A stretch of 64,000 bases of DNA from Hungatella sp. UBA5385 (GTDB lineage: Bacteria; Bacillota; Clostridia; Lachnospirales; Lachnospiraceae), in NCBI GenBank assembly GCA_002409995.1, contig DHOR01000049.1:86734-150733 (forward strand), in the 5' to 3' direction. A program made the translations under genes and the position numbers. Positions within the stretch are counted from its first letter, which is position 1. Each line of letters opens with the position of its first letter. Under the pieces are notes generated by a model. That model did no database searches. It saw nothing but the letters and a program-made list of their open reading frames with translations, and had not been told where the DNA came from. Shown one piece after another: positions 35,004 through 42,604 of this stretch.

Positions 35004-35058
35004 TTGACTTCCTATGAAAAATTCTTTATAATAGTCATATTGTATGACATTATACAAT
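35004..35058 (+). promoter_or_regulatory. Promoter and GntR operator of the RpiB-like gene
   Basis: TTGACT (35004-35009), a 17-nt spacer and TATAAT (35027-35032). The operator ATTGTATGACATTATACAAT (35039-35058) covers the start site, and a second dyad GTCATA-TTG-TATGAC (35034-35048) overlaps it. Repression by the adjacent GntR protein is likely. Confidence 0.82.
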
Positions 35059-35099
35059 AGAAAATTGATTTTGTCAAAAAAACTTGGAGGTATTACAAA

Positions 35100-35744
35100 A
35101 TGAAAATCGCTTTAATCAACGAAAACAGCCAGGCAGCAAAAAACGAATTGATCTGTAACACTTTAAAAAGTGTTGTAGAACCAAAGGGACATACTGTTTT
35201 TAACTATGGTATGTATTCCGCTGATGATAAGGCTCAGCTTACTTATGTACAGAATGGTATTTTAGCAGCAATCTTATTAAACTCAGGCGCTGCGGACTAT
35301 GTAATCAGCGGCTGCGGTACAGGTGCTGGTGTTACTCTGGCTGCCAACAGCTTCCCAGGTGTACTCTGCGGTCTTGTAGTTGATCCTTCTGATGCTTATA
35401 TGTTTGCTCAGATTAACGATGGTAATGCAATTGCTCTTCCATTTGCAAAAGGCTTTGGCTGGGGTGCTGAACTGAACCTTCAGTATATCTTTGAGAAACT
35501 CTTCGAAGGCGAAAGCGGACAGGGATATCCAAGAGAACGTGTGATTCCAGAGCAGAGAAATAAGAAGATTCTTGATGAAGTAAAGAAAGTTACTCACAGA
35601 GATTTAGTATCTATTTTAAAAGAGCTGGATCAGGAACTGGTTAAGGGCGCTATCGCTGGAGAGCACTTCCAGGAGTACTTCTTTGCAAACAGCAAGGATG
35701 AGAAGATCACTGCTTGTGTGAAAGAGTTATTAGGTGTTAATTAA
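35100..35744 (+). CDS. RpiB/LacAB-family sugar-phosphate isomerase, long form
   Basis: A 214-residue isomerase. The SGCGTGAGVTLAAN loop with Cys72 and the INDGNAIALP segment near residue 108 are the RpiB/LacA/LacB active site. A C-terminal extension of about 65 residues makes it longer than the usual 150-residue RpiB. It probably interconverts an aldose and a ketose phosphate. It is divergent from the GntR regulator and shares its operator with the transketolase-ABC operon, so the two likely belong to one pathway for an unassigned sugar. No sugar kinase is present in the locus. Confidence 0.88.
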   Translation: MKIALINENSQAAKNELICNTLKSVVEPKGHTVFNYGMYSADDKAQLTYVQNGILAAILLNSGAADYVISGCGTGAGVTLAANSFPGVLCGLVVDPSDAYMFAQINDGNAIALPFAKGFGWGAELNLQYIFEKLFEGESGQGYPRERVIPEQRNKKILDEVKKVTHRDLVSILKELDQELVKGAIAGEHFQEYFFANSKDEKITACVKELLGVN

Positions 35745-35776
35745 TTACATAATGGAATATGATTAACATGTAAATG

Positions 35777-35828
35777 GTCCTCTTCCGGGGTTTCCTTTGT
35801 GGAAATTTCGGGAGGGGACTTTTTTATT
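35777..35828 (+). terminator. Terminator of the RpiB-like gene
   Basis: GTCCTCTTCCGGGGTTTCC pairs with GGAAATTTCGGGAGGGGAC and is followed by TTTTTT. Confidence 0.85.
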
Positions 35829-35955
35829 TTACTTCTGAACAGGGAGCACAAGGTCTTCGATTGTTGAAAGCAGTTTGGATATCTGATATAATAAACGCCA
35901 TAAATAAAAGGAATGGGTATATAAGACATGCCACATTCTTATGAGGAGGGAAATT

Positions 35956-36822
35956 ATGGAGCTTCGGGTTCTAAAGTATTTTCTTATGGCAGCCAGAGAA
36001 GAAAATATCACAAAAGCTGCTGCTCTTTTACATATTACTCAGCCTACTCTCTCCAGACAGCTGATGCAATTGGAAGAAGAGCTTGGGGTTAAATTATTTC
36101 ATAGAAGTAAGCACAGTATTATATTAACGGAAGATGGAATGCTGCTAAAACGGAGAGCTCAGGAAATTATCGATCTTACGGATAAGACGGAACAGGAGTT
36201 TTCACGAAAGGATGGAGTCATATCCGGGGAAATTGCCATTGGATGCGGGGAAACACAAAGTATGGCATTTCTATCTCAGCAAATGGTTTCATTTCAAAGG
36301 AATCACCCTCTTGTTCAATATAATATCTACAGCGCAATTGCCGATGATATTAAGGAAAGACTTGAAAAAGGGCTTCTGGACATGGGGCTTTTGATGGAAC
36401 CTGTTGATATCGGGAAATATGAGTTTGTTCGTATGCCAAAAAAGGAACATTGGGGGATTTTAATCCGAAAGGATTCACCACTAGCTCTTAAGCCATTTGT
36501 TACTCCTGAAGATTTGGCAAAGGTTCCACTTCTGATGGTGAAACGGGATATTGTGAAAAATGAGCTGGCAAGCTGGTTTGGAGAATATTATGACCGGCTG
36601 GAAATTGCTGCTACTTACAATCTGATTCTCAATGCTGCTATTATGGTGCAGAATAATGTTGGGGCTGCTTTGTGCTTTAATTTAGGCACAGTTTATGACA
36701 ATCTCTGCTTTGTACCTCTCTCCCCTCAACTTGAAACAGGGTCTGTTCTTGCATGGAAGAAAAATCAAACCTTCTCTCCTGCTGCCACTGAGTTTCTGCG
36801 GTTTGTTAGAAATGCTCTTTAA
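35956..36822 (+). CDS. LysR-family transcriptional regulator
   Basis: A 288-residue LysR regulator with an N-terminal winged helix (MELRVLKYFLMAAREENITKAAALLHITQPTLSRQLMQLEEELG, in two segments) and a two-lobed effector domain. The start at 35956 is chosen over 35941 because AGGAGGG falls between. It is separated from the next genes by a terminator, so it is a single unit. Its target is unknown; the following MerR and oxidoreductase-like cluster is the nearest candidate. Confidence 0.88.
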   Translation: MELRVLKYFLMAAREENITKAAALLHITQPTLSRQLMQLEEELGVKLFHRSKHSIILTEDGMLLKRRAQEIIDLTDKTEQEFSRKDGVISGEIAIGCGETQSMAFLSQQMVSFQRNHPLVQYNIYSAIADDIKERLEKGLLDMGLLMEPVDIGKYEFVRMPKKEHWGILIRKDSPLALKPFVTPEDLAKVPLLMVKRDIVKNELASWFGEYYDRLEIAATYNLILNAAIMVQNNVGAALCFNLGTVYDNLCFVPLSPQLETGSVLAWKKNQTFSPAATEFLRFVRNAL

Positions 36823-36878
36823 ACATTTCTATAAATTTAATATAAGCATTAGACATGATATAGGAAAAAGGCTTAAAA

Positions 36879-36912
36879 TGTAGGTGTTCAGATAGAGCAC
36901 CTGCATTTTTTT
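36879..36912 (+). terminator. Terminator of the LysR gene
   Basis: ATGTAGGTGTTC pairs with GAGCACCTGCAT and is followed by TTTTTTT. Confidence 0.85.
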
Positions 36913-36946
36913 GCTTTCTGAAGCAATCATGGAAAGGAGTAGAAAG

Positions 36947-37321
36947 ATGACGATTGATGAAGCAAGCAAACGCTATCAAATTCCAATTGAAATCCTTCAC
37001 CAATATGAAAGCTGGGGCTTGTGCTCAGCAGTAAAAAAAGTCATGGGCGCATGGCAGTATGATGACAGTGATCTGGAACATTTGAGTCTGATTATGACGC
37101 TGCATGATATTGGCTTTAACTCTGAGGAAGTGGAAACTTATATGAAACTCCTTCTGGAGGGTGACAGCAGTGAAATGGAGCGAATGAAGATGCTGGATCA
37201 AAAACGCAGCTACGCACTGGAAGAAATCCATTTTCATGAAAAGCAGCTGCAGCGAATGGATTATTTAAGACATGAAATTCAAAAGAAAAAGTTACCTGTT
37301 AATAAAAATTCAAAATTATAA
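36947..37321 (+). CDS. MerR-family transcriptional regulator
   Basis: A 124-residue MerR-type regulator with a helix-turn-helix (MTIDEASKRYQIPIEILHQYESWG), the AWQYDDSDLEHLSLIMTLHDIGF second part of the DNA-binding domain and a C-terminal coiled-coil with KQLQRMDYLRHEI for dimerisation. It has no Cys-rich metal-binding loop, so it responds to something other than a heavy metal. The start follows GGAAAGGAGTAGAAAG. It overlaps nothing, but the gap to the next gene (carboxymuconolactone decarboxylase-like) is 17 nt, so they are an operon. Confidence 0.85.
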   Translation: MTIDEASKRYQIPIEILHQYESWGLCSAVKKVMGAWQYDDSDLEHLSLIMTLHDIGFNSEEVETYMKLLLEGDSSEMERMKMLDQKRSYALEEIHFHEKQLQRMDYLRHEIQKKKLPVNKNSKL

Positions 37322-37338
37322 AAATGGAGGATATAATC

Positions 37339-37665
37339 ATGGCAAATAATAAGGTTACAGCAGGAAGAGACAGTCTGGGAACATTTGCTCCCAAATTCGC
37401 AGAACTAAATGATGATGTACTGTTTGGCGAAATCTGGTCCAGAGAGGAACTGCTTTCTCCAAGAGACCGCAGCCTAATCACTGTTACTGCACTAATGTCC
37501 AACGGGATTCTCGACTCTTCTCTCAAGTTTCATTTACAGAAAGCTAAAGAAAACGGAGTTACCAAAACAGAAATTGCTGAAGTGCTGACACAACTGGCAT
37601 TTTACAGTGGCTGGCCAAAAGCATGGGCTGCTTTTAATATGGCAAAGGAAATCTGGGTGGATTAA
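37339..37665 (+). CDS. Carboxymuconolactone decarboxylase-family protein
   Basis: A 108-residue CMD/AhpD-like protein, with the segments VLFGEIWSREELLSPRDRSLITVTALM and HLQKAKENGVTKTEIAEVLTQLAFYSGWPKAW. Unlike AhpD it lacks the redox-active Cys pair, so it is not a peroxide-linked reductase of that kind. The start at 37339 lies 8-10 nt after GGAGG; the in-frame ATG at 37324 overlaps the site. It is in an operon with MerR and convergent with the aldo/keto reductase gene, a pairing common in Firmicute oxidoreductase clusters. Confidence 0.88.
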   Translation: MANNKVTAGRDSLGTFAPKFAELNDDVLFGEIWSREELLSPRDRSLITVTALMSNGILDSSLKFHLQKAKENGVTKTEIAEVLTQLAFYSGWPKAWAAFNMAKEIWVD

Positions 37666-37718
37666 CCGGATTCCATCTCATCACCTCAATTATTAATTTT
37701 GATTTACTCGCTCTCGAG

Positions 37719-37756
37719 AACGTGTGTTCTTTTCAATTATATCAGAACACACGTTT
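37719..37756. terminator. Hairpin between convergent operons
   Basis: AACGTGTGTTCT and AGAACACACGTT are exact reverse complements around a 12-nt loop, followed by TGTTTTC on the plus strand. Confidence 0.7.
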
Positions 37757-37802
37757 GTTTTCAATGGTGAATTTATTTATTTTGCTTTATGAAGACTTTA
37801 TC

Positions 37803-38840
37803 TTAAATATTTTGCTTACCCGTTGACCACACATGCTTTTCTTTTGAAGATTCAACGGTATTCTGTGCCATTACACCAACCAGCTTGTGAGGAACATATG
37901 CCTCCTCTAAGTATATAATTTCTTCATCGCTTAAAGAAAGCTCTGTAGCTTTAACAGCTCCATCTACATGACTTAATTTAGTCGCTCCTACTATTGGAGA
38001 TGTAACTTTAGTCAAAAGCCATGCCAAAGATACCTCTGTCATAGAAACCCCATGTTTTTGTGCAAGCTCTGCCACACGTCTGATAATCACATGATCCTGC
38101 TCTGCAGTCGCATCATATTTGAATTTAGCATAGCTGTCTTCCTGTAAACGCTTGGAGCTTTCGCCGGGAGCCTTGGACAGACGACCGCCTGCTAATGGGC
38201 TGTAAGGGGTCAGGGCAATATTTTCTTCCTTACAATAAGGAACCATCTCCCGCTCCTCTTCACGGAAAATCAGATTGTAATGCCCCTGAATGGAAACAAA
38301 TTTGGCAAATCCTTCCCGTTCAGCCAGAGCATTCGCCTTGGCCAGCTGCCATGCAAAACAGTTAGAAATACCTATGTACCGGGCCTTTCCGGCTTTCACT
38401 GCATTATTCAGCCCTTCCAAAATATCATAAACAGGCGTCTGATAATCCCACATATGATAAATATACAGGTCTACATAGTCCATACCCAGATTTTGAAGGC
38501 TTTTATCCAGCATTCGCTCAATATGCTGTTGACCTGTAATTCCTGCGGCAATATCTTCCTGTGTGCGGGGAAGGAATTTCGTAGCTAATACAACCTCATC
38601 CCGTTTGGCGAAATCCCGCAAAGCACGACCAACATACTGTTCGCTGGTTCCACTCTGATAACCAATGGCTGTATCAAAAAAATTCACTCCTGAATCTAAT
38701 CCGTATTTAATAATTTCACGGGAATTGGCTTCATCAAGTGTCCATGTATGTTGTCCATTGCCTGCATCACCAAAACTCATACAGCCCATGCAGATACGAG
38801 ATACCTTCAGCTCAGAATTACCCAATTTTGCATATTCCAT
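37803..38840 (-). CDS. Aldo/keto reductase
   Basis: A 345-residue NADPH-dependent aldo/keto reductase of the AKR11/YajO type. The catalytic tetrad is visible: Asp and Tyr in FFDTAIGYQSG, Lys in LATKF and His in YIYHMWD. The GISNCFAWQLAKA and TPYSPLAGGRLSK segments bind NADP(H). The substrate is probably an aldehyde or ketone of intermediary metabolism. It is the last gene of an operon with tautomerase and cupin genes. Confidence 0.92.
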   Translation of the reverse strand: MEYAKLGNSELKVSRICMGCMSFGDAGNGQHTWTLDEANSREIIKYGLDSGVNFFDTAIGYQSGTSEQYVGRALRDFAKRDEVVLATKFLPRTQEDIAAGITGQQHIERMLDKSLQNLGMDYVDLYIYHMWDYQTPVYDILEGLNNAVKAGKARYIGISNCFAWQLAKANALAEREGFAKFVSIQGHYNLIFREEEREMVPYCKEENIALTPYSPLAGGRLSKAPGESSKRLQEDSYAKFKYDATAEQDHVIIRRVAELAQKHGVSMTEVSLAWLLTKVTSPIVGATKLSHVDGAVKATELSLSDEEIIYLEEAYVPHKLVGVMAQNTVESSKEKHVWSTGKQNI

Positions 38841-38872
38841 ATTTAATTCCTCCTTTCAAGGTTTTCCCCGAT

Positions 38873-39082
38873 TTATACCCCAGGATGGACAAACATATTT
38901 TTATCTTTAAAACGTTCCATATGTTTGCCCCATTCTTCTTTAGCAATATCTTCAACAGATACTGATATAACTTTTTCTTCTATCTTCAGTTCCTGAGAAA
39001 TAAATTTCTGCACTTTTAATGCAAGTTCCTTTTTTGTTTCATCATCCCGTCCGGGAAACATAGTAATATCAATATGTGGCAT
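38873..39082 (-). CDS. Tautomerase-family protein with N-terminal Pro
   Basis: A 69-residue member of the 4-oxalocrotonate tautomerase superfamily. After removal of Met the N-terminal Pro is the general base, as in the start sequence MPHIDITMFPGRDDETKKEL. Length is close to the family's usual 60-75. The start follows AGGAGGATACATAA. It sits between cupin and aldo/keto reductase genes, with 32-55 nt gaps. Confidence 0.88.
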   Translation of the reverse strand: MPHIDITMFPGRDDETKKELALKVQKFISQELKIEEKVISVSVEDIAKEEWGKHMERFKDKNMFVHPGV

Positions 39083-39137
39083 TTATGTATCCTCCTATTC
39101 TCAATTTAATTGTCTGGTTTCTTTATTATATCATTTA

Positions 39138-39572
39138 TTACAAAATACTGTAGGCTTCATCATCAACAGCTTCCAGCCATTGGTTGCTGGTATCTTCTCC
39201 AGGAACTTCCACTGCAATATGGGAAAACCAACTGTCCGACTTAGCGCCATGCCAATGCTTCACCTCCGGCGGAATGGTAATAACCATGCCCGGTTCCAGG
39301 CTGACAGCCGGCTTACCTTCCTCCTGATACCAACCGCTTCCGGCAGTACAGATCAGTATCTGTCCTCCTCCGCTTTTGGCATGATGGATATGCCAGTTAT
39401 TCCGGCATCCCGGCTCAAAGGTAACATTTGCTAAAAACACCGGTGTACTGCCTGGAACTGTCAGGGGATTCAAATAGGAATTACCGATGAAATATTGTGC
39501 GTAAGCAGTATTCTCCTGTCCAAGCCCGAACACATTCTCTTTGTTAAATTCTTCTCTGTTATTGATTTTCAT
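39138..39572 (-). CDS. Cupin-domain protein
   Basis: A 144-residue single cupin protein. The first cupin motif is NNWHIHHAKSGGGQILICTAGSG, with His-x-His and a downstream Gln in the usual Glu position; the second is PGMVITIPPEVKHWHG. Members bind a divalent metal and act as dioxygenases, isomerases or binding proteins. The nearest family is the AraC-linked cupin of YP/carboxymuconolactone clusters. It is the first gene of the cupin-tautomerase-AKR operon. Confidence 0.88.
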   Translation of the reverse strand: MKINNREEFNKENVFGLGQENTAYAQYFIGNSYLNPLTVPGSTPVFLANVTFEPGCRNNWHIHHAKSGGGQILICTAGSGWYQEEGKPAVSLEPGMVITIPPEVKHWHGAKSDSWFSHIAVEVPGEDTSNQWLEAVDDEAYSIL

Positions 39573-39628
39573 AATAAACGCTCCTTAAAAATTAATTTAA
39601 AATGTTATTTACTCAGTTAGTTCCTTAA

Positions 39629-39667
39629 ATTACAATGAAGGTGTTCTTTGAACACCTTCATTGTAAT
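39629..39667. terminator. Perfect 18-bp-arm hairpin, terminator or operator
   Basis: AATTACAATGAAGGTGTTC and its exact reverse complement flank TTT-like loop bases. It lies between the end of the UxaA-type gene and the cupin gene on the same strand. It has no T-run, so a role as operator for the cupin operon is also possible. Confidence 0.6.
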
Positions 39668-39728
39668 TCACCTGTTATATTATGTCTAATACCTATTTTG
39701 AATCGTAAAAAATGCCTAAACTGAATTT

Positions 39729-40940
39729 TTAGAAATTCGGCCCCTGAAAATCCAACTCAACCGGATCTTCATAATTAAGAGTTTCCACCTTGGTGCTGGT
39801 TCCAGAGTATATATCAAGCACTGTATGAAGTAATTTATCTCCAACCTCATCTATACTTAAATTGTTCATATATACACCACTTGCATCAAAATCCATATTA
39901 TCCTTTGCCCTTTGGTATGTAGAGTAATTTCCTGTTACATACATGATTGGTATTACAACGCCGCTGTCTATGGTTGACATTGGTGGTTTTTCTCCGGTTA
40001 ATCCCTGACCTCCCATCTGGAATATCATAAGTTGAGCTCCGGAGGCTGCATATCCCACAGGCATTGTAAAACCTGACATCCAGCCATCAACAAAATAGAG
40101 TCCTGGTTCTTCTGGTCTTTGTGAGTACTCTAAAACATCCTGAATCGTTGAGCTTCCGCTTTTTACAATGGCACCTAATGATTTTTCTTCTAAGCTGGAT
40201 ATTCCGCCGGCGATATTCTGCGGTATTGGATTAATTGTTCGAATATCTTCACCGGTGGACAAAGCTTTTTCTTCTGTTTCTTTTACAGCTTTCAATAGTT
40301 TGTCAGCCACGTCTTTATTTTTACATCTTTCTACCAGCAGGTGTTCTGCTCCGATAACCTCTGTTGTCTCAGAGAAAAATGCCTTTCCACCTGCTTGTAC
40401 AATTTTATCAAAGGCGTTACCAACAGCCGGATTACCTGAAATACCGGAGGTATTGTCAGACATACCGCATTTTACGGATAAGCTTACTTTGGATAAATCA
40501 AATTCTTTTCTTCTGCATTTACTTGCCTCCAGAACCATATCTCTGGCTAATTCCACACCTTTTCCCAAAGAATTATAATATCCGCCTTCATCTCCTACTA
40601 AAATAACTTCGATTCTTTTATTGGTTTTTTCAATTTCGCTTAAAATCCTGTTAAGTTTCAGTTCAGGATAGCCTGTGTCCCTGCTTTTTGTAAGAATCAT
40701 CACTGATGCTACGTTGGGGTTACACCCCAGCCCTACTGTAGTTCTGTAAATTATCTCTCTATCATATGCGGTTCTTCCGCTTTCACCTAAATGAATAAAT
40801 GGTCTGGTCCCTTTAACATGGTCAGATATCTTTCTTGCCAATATGGATAAATCTCTCTGCAGAGGAAGAATTAAAACATGATTTCTTATACCCACTTCTC
40901 CATTTTCTCTCTCATAGCCTAAAAATGTATAATCTAACAT
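39729..40940 (-). CDS. UxaA-type dehydratase, large (catalytic C-terminal) subunit
   Basis: A 403-residue protein equal to the C-terminal domain of altronate/galactarate dehydratases and of SuyB sulfolactate sulfo-lyase. It has the N-terminal FLGYERENGEVGIRNHVLILP segment, a KCGMSDNTSGISGNPAVGNAFDKIV segment with the Cys expected to bind the catalytic iron, and a GGQGLTGEKPPMSTIDSGVVIPIMYVTGN region. It eliminates water (or sulfite in the sulfo-lyases) from a 2-hydroxy acid to give a 2-keto acid. The small SAF-domain subunit is encoded directly upstream. The substrate is not defined; this gene is far from the hexuronate cluster. Confidence 0.88.
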   Translation of the reverse strand: MLDYTFLGYERENGEVGIRNHVLILPLQRDLSILARKISDHVKGTRPFIHLGESGRTAYDREIIYRTTVGLGCNPNVASVMILTKSRDTGYPELKLNRILSEIEKTNKRIEVILVGDEGGYYNSLGKGVELARDMVLEASKCRRKEFDLSKVSLSVKCGMSDNTSGISGNPAVGNAFDKIVQAGGKAFFSETTEVIGAEHLLVERCKNKDVADKLLKAVKETEEKALSTGEDIRTINPIPQNIAGGISSLEEKSLGAIVKSGSSTIQDVLEYSQRPEEPGLYFVDGWMSGFTMPVGYAASGAQLMIFQMGGQGLTGEKPPMSTIDSGVVIPIMYVTGNYSTYQRAKDNMDFDASGVYMNNLSIDEVGDKLLHTVLDIYSGTSTKVETLNYEDPVELDFQGPNF

Positions 40941-40968
40941 AAGTATCCCTCTTTCCTTAATTTTTATA

Positions 40969-41241
40969 TTAGTGTTTGTGTCCTAAATTTCCGTCCATAT
41001 TGTGAACGTGTACCATTTCACCAATGGAAATATCTCTATTGGCTATCCCTATTTGGTAGCCATATTTATAAACATATTCCCCTTTGGAAATATCCTTGAT
41101 TGCAATTTTAAATGCAAATTTAATATCCTCTTTACTCTCAATAGACATGCCATTGAGGTTTATAACCTCTCCTTTTTTCACATCGTCTATAAGAATACCG
41201 ATGTTATCATTTTCATGGCTTACTAATATTTTATTCTTCAT
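40969..41241 (-). CDS. UxaA-type dehydratase, small SAF-domain subunit
   Basis: A 90-residue SAF-domain protein, equal to the N-terminal domain of altronate dehydratase and to SuyA. The KGEYVYKYGYQIGIANRDISIGEMVHVHNM ending, with a His-x-His-Asn motif, is the family signature. It pairs with the 403-residue subunit encoded 28 bp downstream. The ATG at 41241 follows GGAGGTTGTATTTC; a TTG at 41250 falls in the spacer. Confidence 0.86.
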   Translation of the reverse strand: MKNKILVSHENDNIGILIDDVKKGEVINLNGMSIESKEDIKFAFKIAIKDISKGEYVYKYGYQIGIANRDISIGEMVHVHNMDGNLGHKH

Positions 41242-41288
41242 GAAATACAACCTCCATTTATTTTTTAGTGTAACTATAGGTCTTTAAA

Positions 41289-42575
41289 TCAAAATAAATT
41301 TCCTTCCTCATCAAAATCCATTGATTTTGGTTTCTCAACAATTTCTATAAGAGGATTTGACACTGCCTCTTTCATTAATGCTTCTGATATCTGAATCTCT
41401 TTTAAATGCAGAGTGTCCTTGATTCTCACCATTCTAAGATTCTCTTTATCAGCACCGGTTGCAGTTTTAATTCCAGCCTGAATGGCTAACTTATCACTAT
41501 CAAAAACCATAGGGATTCTGGGGCTTTCCGTCATACCTACTGTTAATGAGTTTGGGTATGTTTTATTAATATCTATTTTGTTAAAAGCCCTTCGTGTAGT
41601 GGCATCTGATAGGCCAAGTCCTGAAGCAGCACCATGTGTTTCTTTCGATAAATCCAGCACAATAACCCGCTGAGCACGCTCAGAAGTATCAATACCGGTT
41701 TCACGGAAGAAGGTGTGTGTAATGTTAGGGTCCATTCCTGCACCACTGATGTTTTTTCCTACCTGATCTACGATCAGCACATCCAGATGTTCAAATAGGA
41801 TTTTAGGCATTAAGGATTTGCTCTTTTCTAATAGAATGGGTTCCTCTTTTTCGATTTCTTCAGGTGTCAGACCTGCAATATTGTATGTCTTGTCATAAGC
41901 ATTTTCAATAATACCAATAGCAAATAAAGTTTGAGTGTTTCTTAAAATAGCGCTTCCGAATTCGTAAACACGGTCTCCCATTTTAAGGGGGTCACCACGA
42001 TGTAATATATCGGCTCCGTATTGTTTGCCCAATCCAACGGCCATCATCTTAAGGATTCCACTTTCATAATTACCACGAAAGTTGGTATGAGGTTTAATAC
42101 GGTTTATGACGATAATACCATCGGCTTCATTGGCATAACGGTCAATATAAACAGGAGTGCCATTCTCAAGCTCACATATTTTTACAACTTCCATAGTTGC
42201 ATGAATAGGTGCACCAACAGATTCCTCAGTAATACCGTAGCCTTCTAACAGTGCTTTTTGTCCTTCAGCGGTTGCTCCGCCATGGCTGCCCATAGCCGGT
42301 ATTAAAAATGGAAAACCTCCCATGTTTTTTACAAAATCAGCCACTTCTCTTGTAATGCTTACTATATTACTAATACCACGGCTGCCGGCAGTTATTGCTA
42401 TCTTCATTCCTGGCTTAATTGCAGCTTTAAACTCCGGGCGGTTTAATACGCTCTTCATTTCCCCTTCAATATCAGATATTTCTTTGTTATCAAATAATTG
42501 ATTGACGCAAGCCATTGGCGGGATTACTTGATTTTCTAGTAATGAACGTATTTCTTTACCTGATTTCTCGTTCAT
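41289..42575 (-). CDS. LarA-like nickel-pincer-nucleotide-dependent isomerase (DUF2088)
   Basis: A 428-residue protein of the LarA/DUF2088 family. The likely nickel-pincer ligands are in order: His98 in GSHGGAT, His163 in IKPHTNF, Lys176 in ESGILKMM and His192 in ILHRGD, matching His108, His174, Lys184 and His200 of lactate racemase in order and in the last spacing. It should racemise or epimerise the alpha carbon of a 2-hydroxy acid by hydride transfer. The LarB, LarC and LarE cofactor genes are not in the window and must be elsewhere. It is encoded between the permease and the UxaA-type dehydratase, so the two enzymes probably act in series. Confidence 0.85.
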   Translation of the reverse strand: MNEKSGKEIRSLLENQVIPPMACVNQLFDNKEISDIEGEMKSVLNRPEFKAAIKPGMKIAITAGSRGISNIVSITREVADFVKNMGGFPFLIPAMGSHGGATAEGQKALLEGYGITEESVGAPIHATMEVVKICELENGTPVYIDRYANEADGIIVINRIKPHTNFRGNYESGILKMMAVGLGKQYGADILHRGDPLKMGDRVYEFGSAILRNTQTLFAIGIIENAYDKTYNIAGLTPEEIEKEEPILLEKSKSLMPKILFEHLDVLIVDQVGKNISGAGMDPNITHTFFRETGIDTSERAQRVIVLDLSKETHGAASGLGLSDATTRRAFNKIDINKTYPNSLTVGMTESPRIPMVFDSDKLAIQAGIKTATGADKENLRMVRIKDTLHLKEIQISEALMKEAVSNPLIEIVEKPKSMDFDEEGNLF

Positions 42576-42604
42576 AATGCTTACACGTCCTTTGCTTTGT
42601 AAAT

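Noticed and set aside
39729..41241. UxaA-type genes as altronate dehydratase of the hexuronate pathway
   Set aside because: They lie over 30 kb from uxaC and are paired with a LarA-like isomerase and an amino-acid-type permease, so another hydroxy acid is more likely.
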